A stretch of DNA of 10,792 nt from CADEFQ01 sp035342635 (GCA_035342635.1 DAOQXO010000085.1:1-10792); one strand, 5' to 3'. Positions 1 to 8,418 are shown, numbered from the stretch's first letter. The notes: generated from the letters alone by a model not told the origin. A program made the numbers and translations.

Positions 1-717
1 GCATTCCTGCGCGGCGCCGACGATCTCCCCGACCTGGGCGGCCTTGGCGATCACGACGCCCGCGAACGGTGCCCGCACCGTCGTGTAGTCGAGCTGCACC
101 TGCGCGCTGCGCACCTGTGCCTCTGCGAGGTGCACGGTCTCCTGCTGCGCGGCGAGCTGCGCGGCCAGCGAATCGACCTGCAGGCGCGCGGCCTCGACAG
201 CCTGCTCGGCCACGAGCTGGCGCGCGAGAAGGTCCTGCTGGCGCTCGAGGTCGCGCCGCGCCTGCGCGAGTTCACTCGTGTACTGGCCGACGCGCGCGCG
301 GGCCGCAGCCAGCTGCGCCTGCGTCTCGGCGAGTTGCGCACGCTGCGAGCTGTTCTCGAGGCGCGCGAGTACCTGCCCGGCCTCGACACTCTCGCCCTCC
401 TCGATCAGCACTTCGGTGAGCTTGCCGGTGATCTGCGCCGACACGGTTGCCTGGCGACGCGCCGTGACATAGCCCGTCGCCTGCAGCACGGCGCTCGCCC
501 CCGAGCCGGCCGCAGCCGGCGCGGCCGCCGTGGCCAGCTCGACGTCGACGACCGCAGTCGCGCGACTCCACCACCAGAAGGCGGCGCCTGCGAGCAGCAG
601 CAGCGCAGTCACGCCGCCTGCGATCCAGGTGGCGCGTGGCGTGGTGCTCTCGTCGGTCCGGTCGATGCGCAGTTGCGCGAGCAGCCTGCCCTTGTCGTTC
701 TCGTTGGTGTCGGCCAT
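1..717 (-). CDS. Periplasmic adaptor (membrane fusion) protein of an efflux/secretion system, N-terminal part
   Basis: HlyD/AcrA-type adaptor that would link an inner-membrane transporter to an outer-membrane channel. The 239 visible residues start at the ATG at 715-717; the C-terminal part lies beyond the window. In order they show a polar cytoplasmic tail (1-29), one membrane anchor (about 30-50, ending in WWW), a first biotinyl/lipoyl-like half-motif (about 78-120, with ATGYVTARRQATVSAQITGK and EGESVEAGQVLARLE), and a long Ala/Gln/Arg-rich coiled-coil hairpin (about 121-207). The second lipoyl half follows (RAPFAGVV, 215-222). This is the classic adaptor order. The uncleaved anchor, rather than a lipoprotein signal, is seen directly. 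The transporter partner is outside the window, so the substrate cannot be told (RND, MacB-like ABC and other pumps all use such adaptors). No clear Shine-Dalgarno precedes the ATG. The gene is divergent from tRNA-Leu. Confidence 0.88.
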   Translation of the reverse strand, partial: MADTNENDKGRLLAQLRIDRTDESTTPRATWIAGGVTALLLLAGAAFWWWSRATAVVDVELATAAAPAAAGSGASAVLQATGYVTARRQATVSAQITGKLTEVLIEEGESVEAGQVLARLENSSQRAQLAETQAQLAAARARVGQYTSELAQARRDLERQQDLLARQLVAEQAVEAARLQVDSLAAQLAAQQETVHLAEAQVRSAQVQLDYTTVRAPFAGVVIAKAAQVGEIVGAAQEC

Positions 718-734
718 GGGCGCAGAGAATACCC

Positions 735-743
735 TGATAGAAT
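735..743 (+). promoter_or_regulatory. Extended -10 promoter element for tRNA-Leu
   Basis: TGATAGAAT fits the extended -10 pattern TGnTATAAT, with a 5/6 hexamer at 738-743. A GC-rich discriminator (GCCGGCCC) follows, and the tRNA begins about 15 bases downstream. No good -35 hexamer lies 16-18 bases upstream, which extended -10 promoters tolerate. A GC-rich discriminator is typical of stringently controlled stable-RNA promoters. This is inferred from sequence only. Confidence 0.5.
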
Positions 744-758
744 GCCGGCCCGCCCGCT

Positions 759-845
759 GCCCGGGTGGCGAAACGGGTAGACGCAAGGGACTTAAAATCC
801 CTCGGGGGCGACCCCATGCCGGTTCGACTCCGGCCCCGGGCACCA
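759..845 (+). tRNA. tRNA-Leu(UAA)
   Basis: An 87-nt class II tRNA. The acceptor arms are GCCCGGG (759-765) and CCCGGGC (835-841), followed by A73 and an encoded CCA (843-845). The anticodon stem is AGGGA/TCCCT (786-790/798-802) with loop CTTAAAA, giving anticodon TAA at 793-795. A long variable arm (GGGGGCGACCCC region) and a T loop with TTCGACT are present. It corresponds to leuZ of the E. coli glyW-cysT-leuZ cluster, but lies on the strand opposite its Gly and Cys neighbours. Confidence 0.97.
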
Positions 846-858
846 GCACGCCGCCGGC

Positions 859-876
859 GCAGGTGCAGGTGCAGGT
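859..876 (+). repeat. Three tandem copies of GCAGGT between convergent tRNAs
   Basis: Three exact 6-bp units lie in the 50-bp gap between the 3' ends of tRNA-Leu and tRNA-Cys. The same gap holds a small GCAA-GCA-TTGC hairpin (883-893). Neither is followed by a T tract in either direction, so I do not call an intrinsic terminator. The repeat may simply be a low-complexity slippage tract. Confidence 0.6.
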
Positions 877-895
877 TTGTCAGCAAGCATTGCGT

Positions 896-969
896 TGGAG
901 GCTAGGGTCGGAATCGAACCGGCGTACACGGCTTTGCAGGCCGCTGCATGACCACTCTGCCACCTAGCC
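896..969 (-). tRNA. tRNA-Cys(GCA)
   Basis: A 74-nt tRNA read on the minus strand. Acceptor arms are GGCTAGG (969-963) and CCTAGCC (906-900), with U73 (the usual Cys discriminator) and encoded CCA (898-896). The anticodon loop CTGCAAA (939-933) gives GCA at 937-935. The T loop is GTTCGATTC. It sits 12 bases downstream of tRNA-Gly on the same strand, so the two are almost certainly processed from one transcript. It is the counterpart of E. coli cysT. Confidence 0.97.
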
Positions 970-981
970 GGCGCGGAAATC

Positions 982-1057
982 TGGAGCGGGAAACGAGGCT
1001 CGAACTCGCGACCTCAACCTTGGCAAGGTTGCGCTCTACCAACTGAGCTATTCCCGC
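982..1057 (-). tRNA. tRNA-Gly(GCC)
   Basis: A 76-nt tRNA read on the minus strand. Acceptor arms are GCGGGAA (1057-1051) and TTCCCGC (992-986), with U73 and encoded CCA (984-982). The D arm is AGCTCAGTTGGTAGAGC. The anticodon loop TTGCCAA gives GCC at 1024-1022. It is the first tRNA after the promoter that follows pgsA, and the counterpart of E. coli glyW, which also lies directly downstream of pgsA. Confidence 0.97.
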
Positions 1058-1075
1058 TGCGTGGTGAGGGCGGGA

Positions 1076-1103
1076 ATTGTAGTGGTGCCAGTTGCCAAGT
1101 CAA
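1076..1103 (-). promoter_or_regulatory. Sigma70-type promoter for the tRNA-Gly/tRNA-Cys operon
   Basis: Reading the minus strand, the -35 is TTGACT (1103-1098, 5/6), the spacer is 16 bases, and the -10 is TACAAT (1081-1076, 5/6). A GC-rich discriminator (TCCCGCCC) follows. Transcription would start near 1069, about 12 bases before the mature tRNA-Gly 5' end. The element falls between the pgsA stop and the tRNA, giving the tRNAs their own promoter. The -35 overlaps a perfect inverted repeat, AAGTC-AAG-GACTT, at 1097-1109. Confidence 0.75.
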
Positions 1104-1121
1104 GGACTTACGGCCCGGGCG

Positions 1122-1682
1122 TCAACCCGATCGCATCTCCGGCCAGGCCGCGCGCAGATAGAGCCACATCGACCACAGCGTGAGTACGGCCGCAAGCACG
1201 GTCAACACGAGCCCGATGTCGTAGATCGGCAGGCCGAACAGGTCCCAGCGGAACAGCATCATCGACAGGCCGGTGACCTGCAGGATCGTCTTGTGCTTGC
1301 CGATGCGCGAGACGGCGACCTTCTTGCGCTGGCCGATCTCGGCCATCCACTCGCGCAGCGCCGAGATCGCGATCTCACGCCCGATGATCACGCTCGCGAT
1401 GATCACGACGAACCAGCGCGGGTCCTTGCTGACGATCAGGACCAGCGCGACCGCGACGATCAGTTTGTCGGCCACCGGATCGAGGAAGGCGCCGAGCTTG
1501 GAGGTCTGGCCGTACTTGCGGGCGAAGTAGCCATCGAGCGAGTCGGTGATGCCGGCGATCGCGAACAGCAGGCCCGCGGCCGGGTCGGACCACCGGAACG
1601 GCAGGTAATACAGCGCAACCACGAGCGGGATCGCGAAGATGCGCAGCCAGGTCAGGGTGTTGGGAAGGTTCCAGATCATCAT
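1122..1682 (-). CDS. pgsA: CDP-diacylglycerol--glycerol-3-phosphate 3-phosphatidyltransferase
   Basis: Inner-membrane enzyme that exchanges CMP on CDP-diacylglycerol for sn-glycerol 3-phosphate, making phosphatidylglycerophosphate, the committed step to phosphatidylglycerol and cardiolipin. The 186 residues carry the full CDP-alcohol phosphotransferase motif DxxDGxxARx8GxxxDxxxD: D47, D50-G51, A54-R55, G64, D68 and D72, the metal- and substrate-binding aspartates. Hydrophobic segments around 15-28, 34-46, 70-83, 87-101 and 127-172 fit a multipass membrane protein. The N-terminus WNLPNTLTWLRIFAIPLVV is typical of PgsA, and the length is close to the 182-residue E. coli protein. Two ATGs occur in tandem (1682 and 1679). 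I chose the first because it overlaps the uvrC stop as ATGA, the same junction used by the upstream pair. The uvrC-pgsA-tRNA-Gly order matches E. coli. Confidence 0.96.
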   Translation of the reverse strand: MMIWNLPNTLTWLRIFAIPLVVALYYLPFRWSDPAAGLLFAIAGITDSLDGYFARKYGQTSKLGAFLDPVADKLIVAVALVLIVSKDPRWFVVIIASVIIGREIAISALREWMAEIGQRKKVAVSRIGKHKTILQVTGLSMMLFRWDLFGLPIYDIGLVLTVLAAVLTLWSMWLYLRAAWPEMRSG

Positions 1683-3499
1683 GCACCAGGGTGCAGGTGA
1701 TCATATAGAGTTTGCGCGAGCGCGGGGCCTATGCCGGGCGCACGCGCGAGGTCGGCGACACCCGCCTTCAGCACGCCCTGCAGGCCGCCGAAATGCTTCA
1801 GCAGCGCGCGCCGACGGGCGGGGCCCAGTCCCGGCACGACCTCGAGCACCGATTCGTTGTAGCGTCGCGCGCGGCGCTTGCGGTGCCCGGTGATCGCGAA
1901 ACGGTGCGCTTCGTCGCGGATCCGCTGGATCAGCCGCAGTGCCGGCGAGGTCGGATCGAGGACGCGCGGCGCCTCCTCGCCGTACACGAACAGGCGCTCC
2001 TGCCCTGGCCGGCGGTCCGCGCCTTTGGCCACCCCCACGAGGGTCAGGTCGGCAAAGCCCAGTTCGGCGAGCACGTCGCGCACCTCGCCCACCTGACCGC
2101 GACCGCCGTCGATGAAGAGCACATCAGGAGGCGGGATCTCGCCGCTGCGCACGCGCGTATAGCGTCGCGTGAGTGCCTGACGCAGCGCCCCGTAGTCGTC
2201 ACCGGGCGCAATGCCGGTGATGTTGAAGCGCCGGTACTCCTTCTTCAGCGGGCCATCGGGCCCGAAGACGACGCAGGATGCGACGGTGCCCTCGCCTCCC
2301 GTGTGGCTGATGTCGAAGCACTCCATGCGCTCCGGTGGCGCGGGCAGGTCGAGGGCAGCGGCCAGAGCGGCGCGCATTTCGGCCACGCCCTCGCTCTGTG
2401 CGCGGCGCATGCGCAGCGCCTGCGTGGCGTTCTCCACAGTGAGGGCCACCCAGCGCGCCGCCAGCCCTCGCGACGGACGACTCACGCCGACGCGGCGCGA
2501 GGCGCGTTCGCCGAGCGCCGTGGCGAGGGCTTCGGCATCGGGCAGCCGGAGGTTCACGTAGATCTCGCGTGGCGGCTCGGTGGTGGCGTAGTACTGCATC
2601 AGGAACGACGACAGCGCTTCTTCCGGTTCGGCGAGCCCCGCGCCGGGGAAAGCGGTCGACGTGCCGAGGTTGCGCCCGCCGCGCACGAGCATCGTGCTCA
2701 CGGCGTACTCGGTCGGTTCACCGACGATCGCAAACACGTCGCTGTCGCGGTCGCTGCCGGCCGTGACCACCTGCTGTGACTGCAGTTCGCGCACCGCGGC
2801 CAGCTGGTCGCGGATCTGTGCCGCCTGCTCGAAATCGAGCGTCGCGGCGGCCGCCTCCATGCGCGTCGTGAGCTGGCGCTCCACCTCGCCTCCCCGACCG
2901 TCGAGCAGATCCACGGCGGCGGCCACGTCGCGCGCGTAGTCCTCGCGCGTGATGAAGCCGACACAGGGCGCCGTGCAGCGCCCGATCTGGTACTGCAGGC
3001 AGGGGCGGCTGCGATGGGCGAAGAAGCTGTCGCGACAGTTGCGGATGCGGAAGAGCTTCTGGATCTGGGCCAGCGTCTGGTTGACCGCCGCCGCGCTCGG
3101 AAACGGCCCGAAATAGCGCCCGTCGCGATGTCGCGGTCCGCGATATGACATGAATCGCGGAAACTCATGATTCGTGCGCAGCAGGATGTACGGGAAGCTC
3201 TTGTCGTCGCGCAGCAGGACGTTGTAGCGCGGCCGATGTTCCTTGATCAGGTTGTACTCGAGCAGCAGCGCCTCGGTATCCGACCGGGTGATCGTGACCT
3301 CGACGCGGGCCACCTGGCCGACGAGCGCGGCGACCTTCGGCGCCAGGGCGCGCGGGCCGAAGTAGCTCCCGACCCGATCGCGCAGCCGCTGCGCCTTGCC
3401 GACATACAGAAGCTCGCCGTCGGCGCCGTACATGCGATAGACACCCGGCCGCCGCGGCAGCGTTGCGACGAAAGCGCGGGCATCGAACTCCCCGCTCAT
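1679..3499 (-). CDS. uvrC: UvrABC system excinuclease subunit C
   Basis: Makes the dual incisions in nucleotide excision repair once UvrB is loaded on damaged DNA. The 606 residues contain all expected parts. The N-terminal GIY-YIG nuclease for the 3' cut has GVY at 19-21 and YVG at 32-34. A cysteine cluster C155-x11-C167-x7-C175-x3-C179 matches the reported iron-sulfur ligands of UvrC. A UVR/UvrB-binding helix pair lies at about 205-240 (LDFEQAAQIRDQL). The RNase H-like nuclease for the 5' cut has D396 in CFDISHT, D435 in GDDYGAL, D464 in FIDGGRGQ and H532 in DEAHRFA. Tandem helix-hairpin-helix motifs end the protein (VPGLGPARR and APGIGPALA, about 554-600). E. coli UvrC has 610 residues. 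The ATG at 3499 is chosen although the frame stays open upstream to about 3829: MSGEFDARAF is a normal UvrC N-terminus, and the ATG overlaps the glycosylase stop (ATGA) behind a GGGG-type ribosome site. Confidence 0.98.
   Translation of the reverse strand: MSGEFDARAFVATLPRRPGVYRMYGADGELLYVGKAQRLRDRVGSYFGPRALAPKVAALVGQVARVEVTITRSDTEALLLEYNLIKEHRPRYNVLLRDDKSFPYILLRTNHEFPRFMSYRGPRHRDGRYFGPFPSAAAVNQTLAQIQKLFRIRNCRDSFFAHRSRPCLQYQIGRCTAPCVGFITREDYARDVAAAVDLLDGRGGEVERQLTTRMEAAAATLDFEQAAQIRDQLAAVRELQSQQVVTAGSDRDSDVFAIVGEPTEYAVSTMLVRGGRNLGTSTAFPGAGLAEPEEALSSFLMQYYATTEPPREIYVNLRLPDAEALATALGERASRRVGVSRPSRGLAARWVALTVENATQALRMRRAQSEGVAEMRAALAAALDLPAPPERMECFDISHTGGEGTVASCVVFGPDGPLKKEYRRFNITGIAPGDDYGALRQALTRRYTRVRSGEIPPPDVLFIDGGRGQVGEVRDVLAELGFADLTLVGVAKGADRRPGQERLFVYGEEAPRVLDPTSPALRLIQRIRDEAHRFAITGHRKRRARRYNESVLEVVPGLGPARRRALLKHFGGLQGVLKAGVADLARAPGIGPALAQTLYDHLHPGA
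1682..1695 (-). promoter_or_regulatory. Inverted repeat ending at the pgsA start codon
   Basis: A perfect inverted repeat, TGCACC-AG-GGTGCA, lies in the last codons of uvrC. Its final base on the minus strand is the A of the pgsA ATG. In mRNA a 5-bp stem with a CCUG loop could hide the pgsA initiation region until ribosomes finishing uvrC open it. The symmetry is seen directly; the coupling role is inferred. Confidence 0.4.
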
Positions 3500-4155
3500 G
3501 GCCCCGGCACTGACAGTCCGGACAGCGTGGCTGCGCGCGCGAGCACGGTATGGAACATCGCTGCGGTCAGGCGCCGGGTCTGGGTGTTGTAGCGGCTGCA
3601 GTGGAAGGAGTCGATGAGCCAGCGACCGCCCGGCAGCGCATGCTCGGCACCGTGCGCGAATGTGAATGCCGCGCGTTTGATGCCGAGCGCGGCGAGCACC
3701 GCGTCGTGAGCGATGCGCCCGAGCGCGAGCACGGCGCGCACCCTGGCGAGTGCCGCAAGTTCTGCGTCCAGGTACCCGAGGCAGTTGCGCGTCTCGGCGG
3801 GTGTCGGCTTGTTCTCGGGCGGCACGCACTTCACGGCGTTGGTGATGCGCACCTCGAAGAGCTGCAGCGGATCGTCCGCCGCCACCGACTGCGGCTGTGA
3901 ACCGAGGCCGAGCGCGTGCAGCGTCTCGTACAGCAGCAGGCCGGCATGGTCACCGGTGAACGGCCGGCCGGTGCGATTCGCCCCGTGCAGACCGGGGGCG
4001 AGACCGACGATCAGCAGCCGCGGATCGGCGTCACCGAAAGCCGGCACCGGCGCACTGTGGTACTCGGGGTAGCGGTAGCGCGATTCGTTGCGATACGCGA
4101 CGAGTCGCGGACAGCGGCTGCACTGGGCGTCGAAGCACGCGGCGGCGTCAGGCAC
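3496..4155 (-). CDS. Family 5 (UdgB-type) uracil-DNA glycosylase
   Basis: Predicted to remove uracil, and in characterised family 5 enzymes other deaminated bases, from DNA to start base excision repair. Using the GTG at 4155 it has 219 residues. Motif 1 is GLAPGLHGANRTGR (51-64); the GLAP form, in place of GEAP, and the lack of a catalytic Asp/Asn at that spot point to family 5 rather than family 4. Motif 2 is H185-C-S-R-Y-N190 followed by TQTRRLT. Four cysteines (C12-x2-C15 and C110-x14-C125, around KCVPPENKPTP) are the expected 4Fe-4S ligands. The frame is open further upstream inside icd, but GTG at 4155, 8 bases after the icd stop, is the only start that places the first Cys pair where the family has it; no strong ribosome site is visible. 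Its stop overlaps the uvrC start (ATGA), so base and nucleotide excision repair genes are apparently translated together. Confidence 0.9.
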   Translation of the reverse strand: MPDAAACFDAQCSRCPRLVAYRNESRYRYPEYHSAPVPAFGDADPRLLIVGLAPGLHGANRTGRPFTGDHAGLLLYETLHALGLGSQPQSVAADDPLQLFEVRITNAVKCVPPENKPTPAETRNCLGYLDAELAALARVRAVLALGRIAHDAVLAALGIKRAAFTFAHGAEHALPGGRWLIDSFHCSRYNTQTRRLTAAMFHTVLARAATLSGLSVPGP

Positions 4156-4163
4156 GGCCGCGC

Positions 4164-5492
<1,329 letters not shown>

Positions 5493-5498
5493 CAAGGA

Positions 5499-5507
5499 AT
5501 TTTACCA
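5499..5507 (-). promoter_or_regulatory. Possible extended -10 element just before icd
   Basis: On the minus strand TGGTAAAAT matches the extended -10 form TGnTATAAT with a 5/6 hexamer, in the 34-base aceA-icd gap. It lies so near the icd ATG (5492) that transcription would begin about at the start codon, giving a leaderless message. There is no convincing -35. This is weak evidence for an internal promoter that separates icd from aceBA. Confidence 0.25.
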
Positions 5508-5526
5508 GCACGGCGGCGTATTCGCG

Positions 5527-6804
5527 TCAGGCGCTCCTGAACTGCTGCTCCTCGGTCGATCCGGTCATCGCAGTGACCGAGGACTGCCCGCCGGTGACCG
5601 CCTGGGTGACCTCGTCGAAGTAGCCGGCGCCGACCTCGCGCTGGTGCTTGGTCGCCGTGTAGCCGAGCGACTCCGCGGCGAACTCCTCCTGCTGCAGCCG
5701 TACGTAGGCCGTCATCTGGCTTTCGCGATAGCCCTTGGCCAGCTGGAACATCGAGTAGTTGAGCGCATGGAAGCCCGCGAGCGTGATGAACTGGAACTTG
5801 TAACCCATGGCGCCGAGCTCGCGCTGGAATTTGCCGATCGTCGCGTCGTCGAGCTTCTTCTTCCAGTTGAAGGACGGTGAGCAGTTGTACGCGAGCAGCT
5901 TGCCCGGAAACTGCCGATGGATGCCCTCGGCGAAGGTCTTCGCTTCCTCGAGGTCGGGGTGGCCCGTCTCGCACCAGATCATGTCCGCATAGGGCGCGTA
6001 CGCGAGGCCGCGTGCCACCGCCTGCCCGAGGCCGGCCTTGACGCGGAAGAAGCCTTCGCTGGTGCGCTCGCGCGATTCAATGAACGGTGCATCGCGCTCG
6101 TCGATATCGGAAGTCAGCAGGTTCGCCGACTCGGCATCGGTGCGCGCGATCAGTACGGTCGGCACGTCGCAGACGTCGGCCGCGAGGCGCGCCGCAACCA
6201 GCTTGTTGATCGCCTCCTGCGTCGGCACGAGCACCTTGCCGCCCATGTGGCCGCACTTCTTTGCCGAGGACAGCTGGTCCTCGAAGTGCACACCCGCGGC
6301 ACCCGCCTCGATCATCTGCTTCATCAGCTCGAAGGCGTTCAGCACGCCGCCGAACCCGGCTTCGGCGTCGGCGACGATCGGCTTGAACCAGTCGATCGAG
6401 TCGTCGCCCTCGGCGTGGTGCAGTTCATCGGCGCGCCTGAGCGTGCTGTTGATGCGCTTGACGACTGCCGGCACCGAATCGGCCGGATACAGCGACTGGT
6501 CCGGATACATCTGTCCGGCCAGGTTCGCGTCGCCCGCCACCTGCCAGCCCGACAGGTAGATCGCATCAAGGCCGGCCTTGACCTGCTGCATGGCCTGGTT
6601 GCCGGTCAGCGCGCCGAGTGCGTTCACGAAGGGCTTCGTGGTGACGTACTTCCAGAGTTTTTCGCTCGTAAGTCGTGCAATCGAGTGTTCGACGTGGACG
6701 GTGCCGCGCAGGCGCACCACGTCCGCGGCGGTATAGCCGCGCGTGATACCCCGCCAACGGGGGTTGTCCTGCCAGTCGCGGGTCAGGTCGGTGGCGCTAC
6801 GCAT
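5527..6804 (-). CDS. aceA: Isocitrate lyase
   Basis: Splits isocitrate into glyoxylate and succinate, the first step of the glyoxylate shunt used for growth on acetate and fatty acids. The 425 residues (434 in E. coli) carry the catalytic signature KKCGH at 182-186, with C184 as the active-site cysteine. Other typical blocks are SGWQVAGDAN (85-94), VADAEAGFGG (144-153), GVHFEDQ (171-177), LIARTDAE, MIWCETGHPDLEEA and the substrate-binding NCSPSFNW. The C-terminal part, with MFQLAKGYRESQMTAYVRLQ and HQREVGAGYFDEVTQ, is complete. The ATG at 6804 is preceded by GGAG (6816-6813) with an 8-base spacer. It starts 18 bases after aceB, so the two form an aceBA unit. Nothing looks truncated. Confidence 0.98.
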   Translation of the reverse strand: MRSATDLTRDWQDNPRWRGITRGYTAADVVRLRGTVHVEHSIARLTSEKLWKYVTTKPFVNALGALTGNQAMQQVKAGLDAIYLSGWQVAGDANLAGQMYPDQSLYPADSVPAVVKRINSTLRRADELHHAEGDDSIDWFKPIVADAEAGFGGVLNAFELMKQMIEAGAAGVHFEDQLSSAKKCGHMGGKVLVPTQEAINKLVAARLAADVCDVPTVLIARTDAESANLLTSDIDERDAPFIESRERTSEGFFRVKAGLGQAVARGLAYAPYADMIWCETGHPDLEEAKTFAEGIHRQFPGKLLAYNCSPSFNWKKKLDDATIGKFQRELGAMGYKFQFITLAGFHALNYSMFQLAKGYRESQMTAYVRLQQEEFAAESLGYTATKHQREVGAGYFDEVTQAVTGGQSSVTAMTGSTEEQQFRSA

Positions 6805-6822
6805 CGCAGAATCTCCGTGGTG

Positions 6823-8418
6823 TCAGTCGAGCCGCCGGTAGGCGGAAAGGGTGAGGAAGCTTTCGAATTCGTCCGCTGCGGTGATGGCATCGAGCAGTTC
6901 GGCCGCGGCATCGAAGTTGCCGCCGGCATACTGCGCGGCGCCGAGCGTGGCCGCGAGGCGTGCCTTTTCGGCCGCCAGCAGTTCGCGGAACATCGCGAGC
7001 GTGACGCGCCGACCATCGTCGAGCACGCCGCCCGGATGGCGGATCCACTGCCAGATCTGCGCGCGCGCGATCTCGGCGGTCGCCGCGTCCTCCATCAGGT
7101 TGTTGATCGGCACGCAGCCATTGCCGGACAGCCAGGCCGCCAGGTACTGCAGCGACACGCTGACGTTGTTGCGCAGCCCCTCGAACGTGATCGTGCCCGT
7201 CGGCACGGCGAGCAGGTCGCGGGCGCTGACCTGCACGTCCTCGCGCAGGCGCGCCACCTGGTTCGGGCCCGGCATCAGCCGATCGAACACCTCCATTGCC
7301 ACGGGCACGAGCGCGGGATGCGCGACCCAGGTGCCGTCGTCGCCGTCGCCCGCCTCCCGCTCCTTGTCGGCGCGCACCTTCGCGAGCGCCTGCTCGTTCG
7401 CCTGCGGGTCGTTCTTGATCGGGATCTGCGCGGCCATGCCGCCCATGGCGAACGCGCCGCGGCGGTGGCAGGTCTTGATGCACAGCAGGGAGTACGAGCG
7501 CAGGAAGTGCGTCGTCATCGTCACCTGCTGCCGGTCGGGCAGCAGGAAATCGGGGCGGCGCGAGAATTTCTTGATGAAGCTGAAGATGTAGTCCCATCGT
7601 CCGCAATTGAGCGCGACGATGTAGTCGCGCAGCTCGTGCAGGATCTCGTCCATCTCGAAGGCCGCGAGGATGGTCTCGATCAGCACCGTGCAGCGGATCG
7701 TGCCGTGCGCGAGCCCGAGTTCGCGCTCGGCGAAGGCGAACACCTCCGCCCACAGCCGCGCCTCGTGGTGGCTCTCGAGCTTCGGCAGGTAGAAATACGG
7801 CCCCGTCCCGCGCGCCAGCAGCTCGCGCGCGTTGTGGAACAGGTACAGGCCGAAGTCGACCAATGCGCCTGGCACCTGTTTGCCATTGAGCAGCAGGTGC
7901 TTTTCGTAGAGATGCCAGCCGCGCGGCCGCACGATCAGCACGGCTGTCTCGGCATTGAGCCGATACTGCTTGCCCTCGGGACTCACGAAACTGATGGTGC
8001 GGCGGACCGCGTCGCGCAGATTCGTCTGGCCGTCGATCACGTTGTCCCAGCCGGGCGAGAGCGAGTCTTCGCAGTCGGCCATGAACATGCGCGCGCCCGA
8101 ATTGAGCGCGTTGATGATCATCTTGCGTTCGGTGGGCCCGGTAATCTCGACGCGCCGGTCCTGCAGATCGGCGGGAATCGGCGCCACGCGCCAGTCGCCT
8201 TCGCGGATTGCGCGCGTCTCCGGCAGGAAATCCGGCAGTTCACCGGCATCGATGCGCCGCTGGCGCGCTTCGCGTGCCTCGAGCAGGGTCGCCACCCGGG
8301 GCGCGAAGCGGTCCGCAAGAGCCGCGACGAAGGTCAGGGCCTCGGGCGTCAGGATCTCGCCCTGCGCCGCGCTGACCGATGCCTTGATCTCGAGCGCTGC
8401 TGCGCTGCCTTTCGCCAT
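6823..8418 (-). CDS. aceB: Malate synthase A
   Basis: Condenses glyoxylate with acetyl-CoA to give malate, the second step of the glyoxylate shunt, in the cytoplasm. The 531 residues (533 in E. coli) match the A-type enzyme throughout: FMADCEDSLSPGWDNVIDGQ in the N-terminal region, the catalytic Arg R166 in VRPRGWHLYEKH, the signature region LRDYIVALNCGRWDYIFSF, then CHRRGAFAMGGMAAQIP, GTWVAHPALV and LMEDAATAEIAR with the probable general base D444. The signature departs from the common DHxxGLN: it reads DYIVALN (His to Tyr, Gly to Ala). The ATG at 8418 has a strong GGGGAG ribosome site (8430-8425) with a 6-base spacer. It is the first gene of the minus-strand series and is divergent from the XRE regulator. 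Confidence 0.98.
   Translation of the reverse strand: MAKGSAAALEIKASVSAAQGEILTPEALTFVAALADRFAPRVATLLEAREARQRRIDAGELPDFLPETRAIREGDWRVAPIPADLQDRRVEITGPTERKMIINALNSGARMFMADCEDSLSPGWDNVIDGQTNLRDAVRRTISFVSPEGKQYRLNAETAVLIVRPRGWHLYEKHLLLNGKQVPGALVDFGLYLFHNARELLARGTGPYFYLPKLESHHEARLWAEVFAFAERELGLAHGTIRCTVLIETILAAFEMDEILHELRDYIVALNCGRWDYIFSFIKKFSRRPDFLLPDRQQVTMTTHFLRSYSLLCIKTCHRRGAFAMGGMAAQIPIKNDPQANEQALAKVRADKEREAGDGDDGTWVAHPALVPVAMEVFDRLMPGPNQVARLREDVQVSARDLLAVPTGTITFEGLRNNVSVSLQYLAAWLSGNGCVPINNLMEDAATAEIARAQIWQWIRHPGGVLDDGRRVTLAMFRELLAAEKARLAATLGAAQYAGGNFDAAAELLDAITAADEFESFLTLSAYRRLD

Noticed and set aside
130..780. 216-codon open frame on the plus strand opposite the adaptor gene
   Set aside because: Leu/Arg-rich mirror of the adaptor coiled coil; it also runs into tRNA-Leu.
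846..895. Intrinsic terminator or attachment site between the convergent tRNAs
   Set aside because: A small GCAA/TTGC hairpin and a GCAGGT triplet repeat are present but without a T run. No duplicated tRNA 3' end or integrase gene is seen.
1092..1700. 202-codon open frame on the plus strand opposite pgsA
   Set aside because: Shadow frame: highly charged His/Asp/Arg/Gln composition opposite a protein with an intact catalytic motif.
1712..2779. 355-codon open frame on the plus strand opposite uvrC
   Set aside because: Shadow of uvrC; composition is biased and no motif is present.
3500..3829. N-terminal extension of uvrC upstream of 3499
   Set aside because: The extension would overlap the glycosylase gene by 330 bases and is Arg-rich with no family match; normal UvrC begins at the ATG at 3499.
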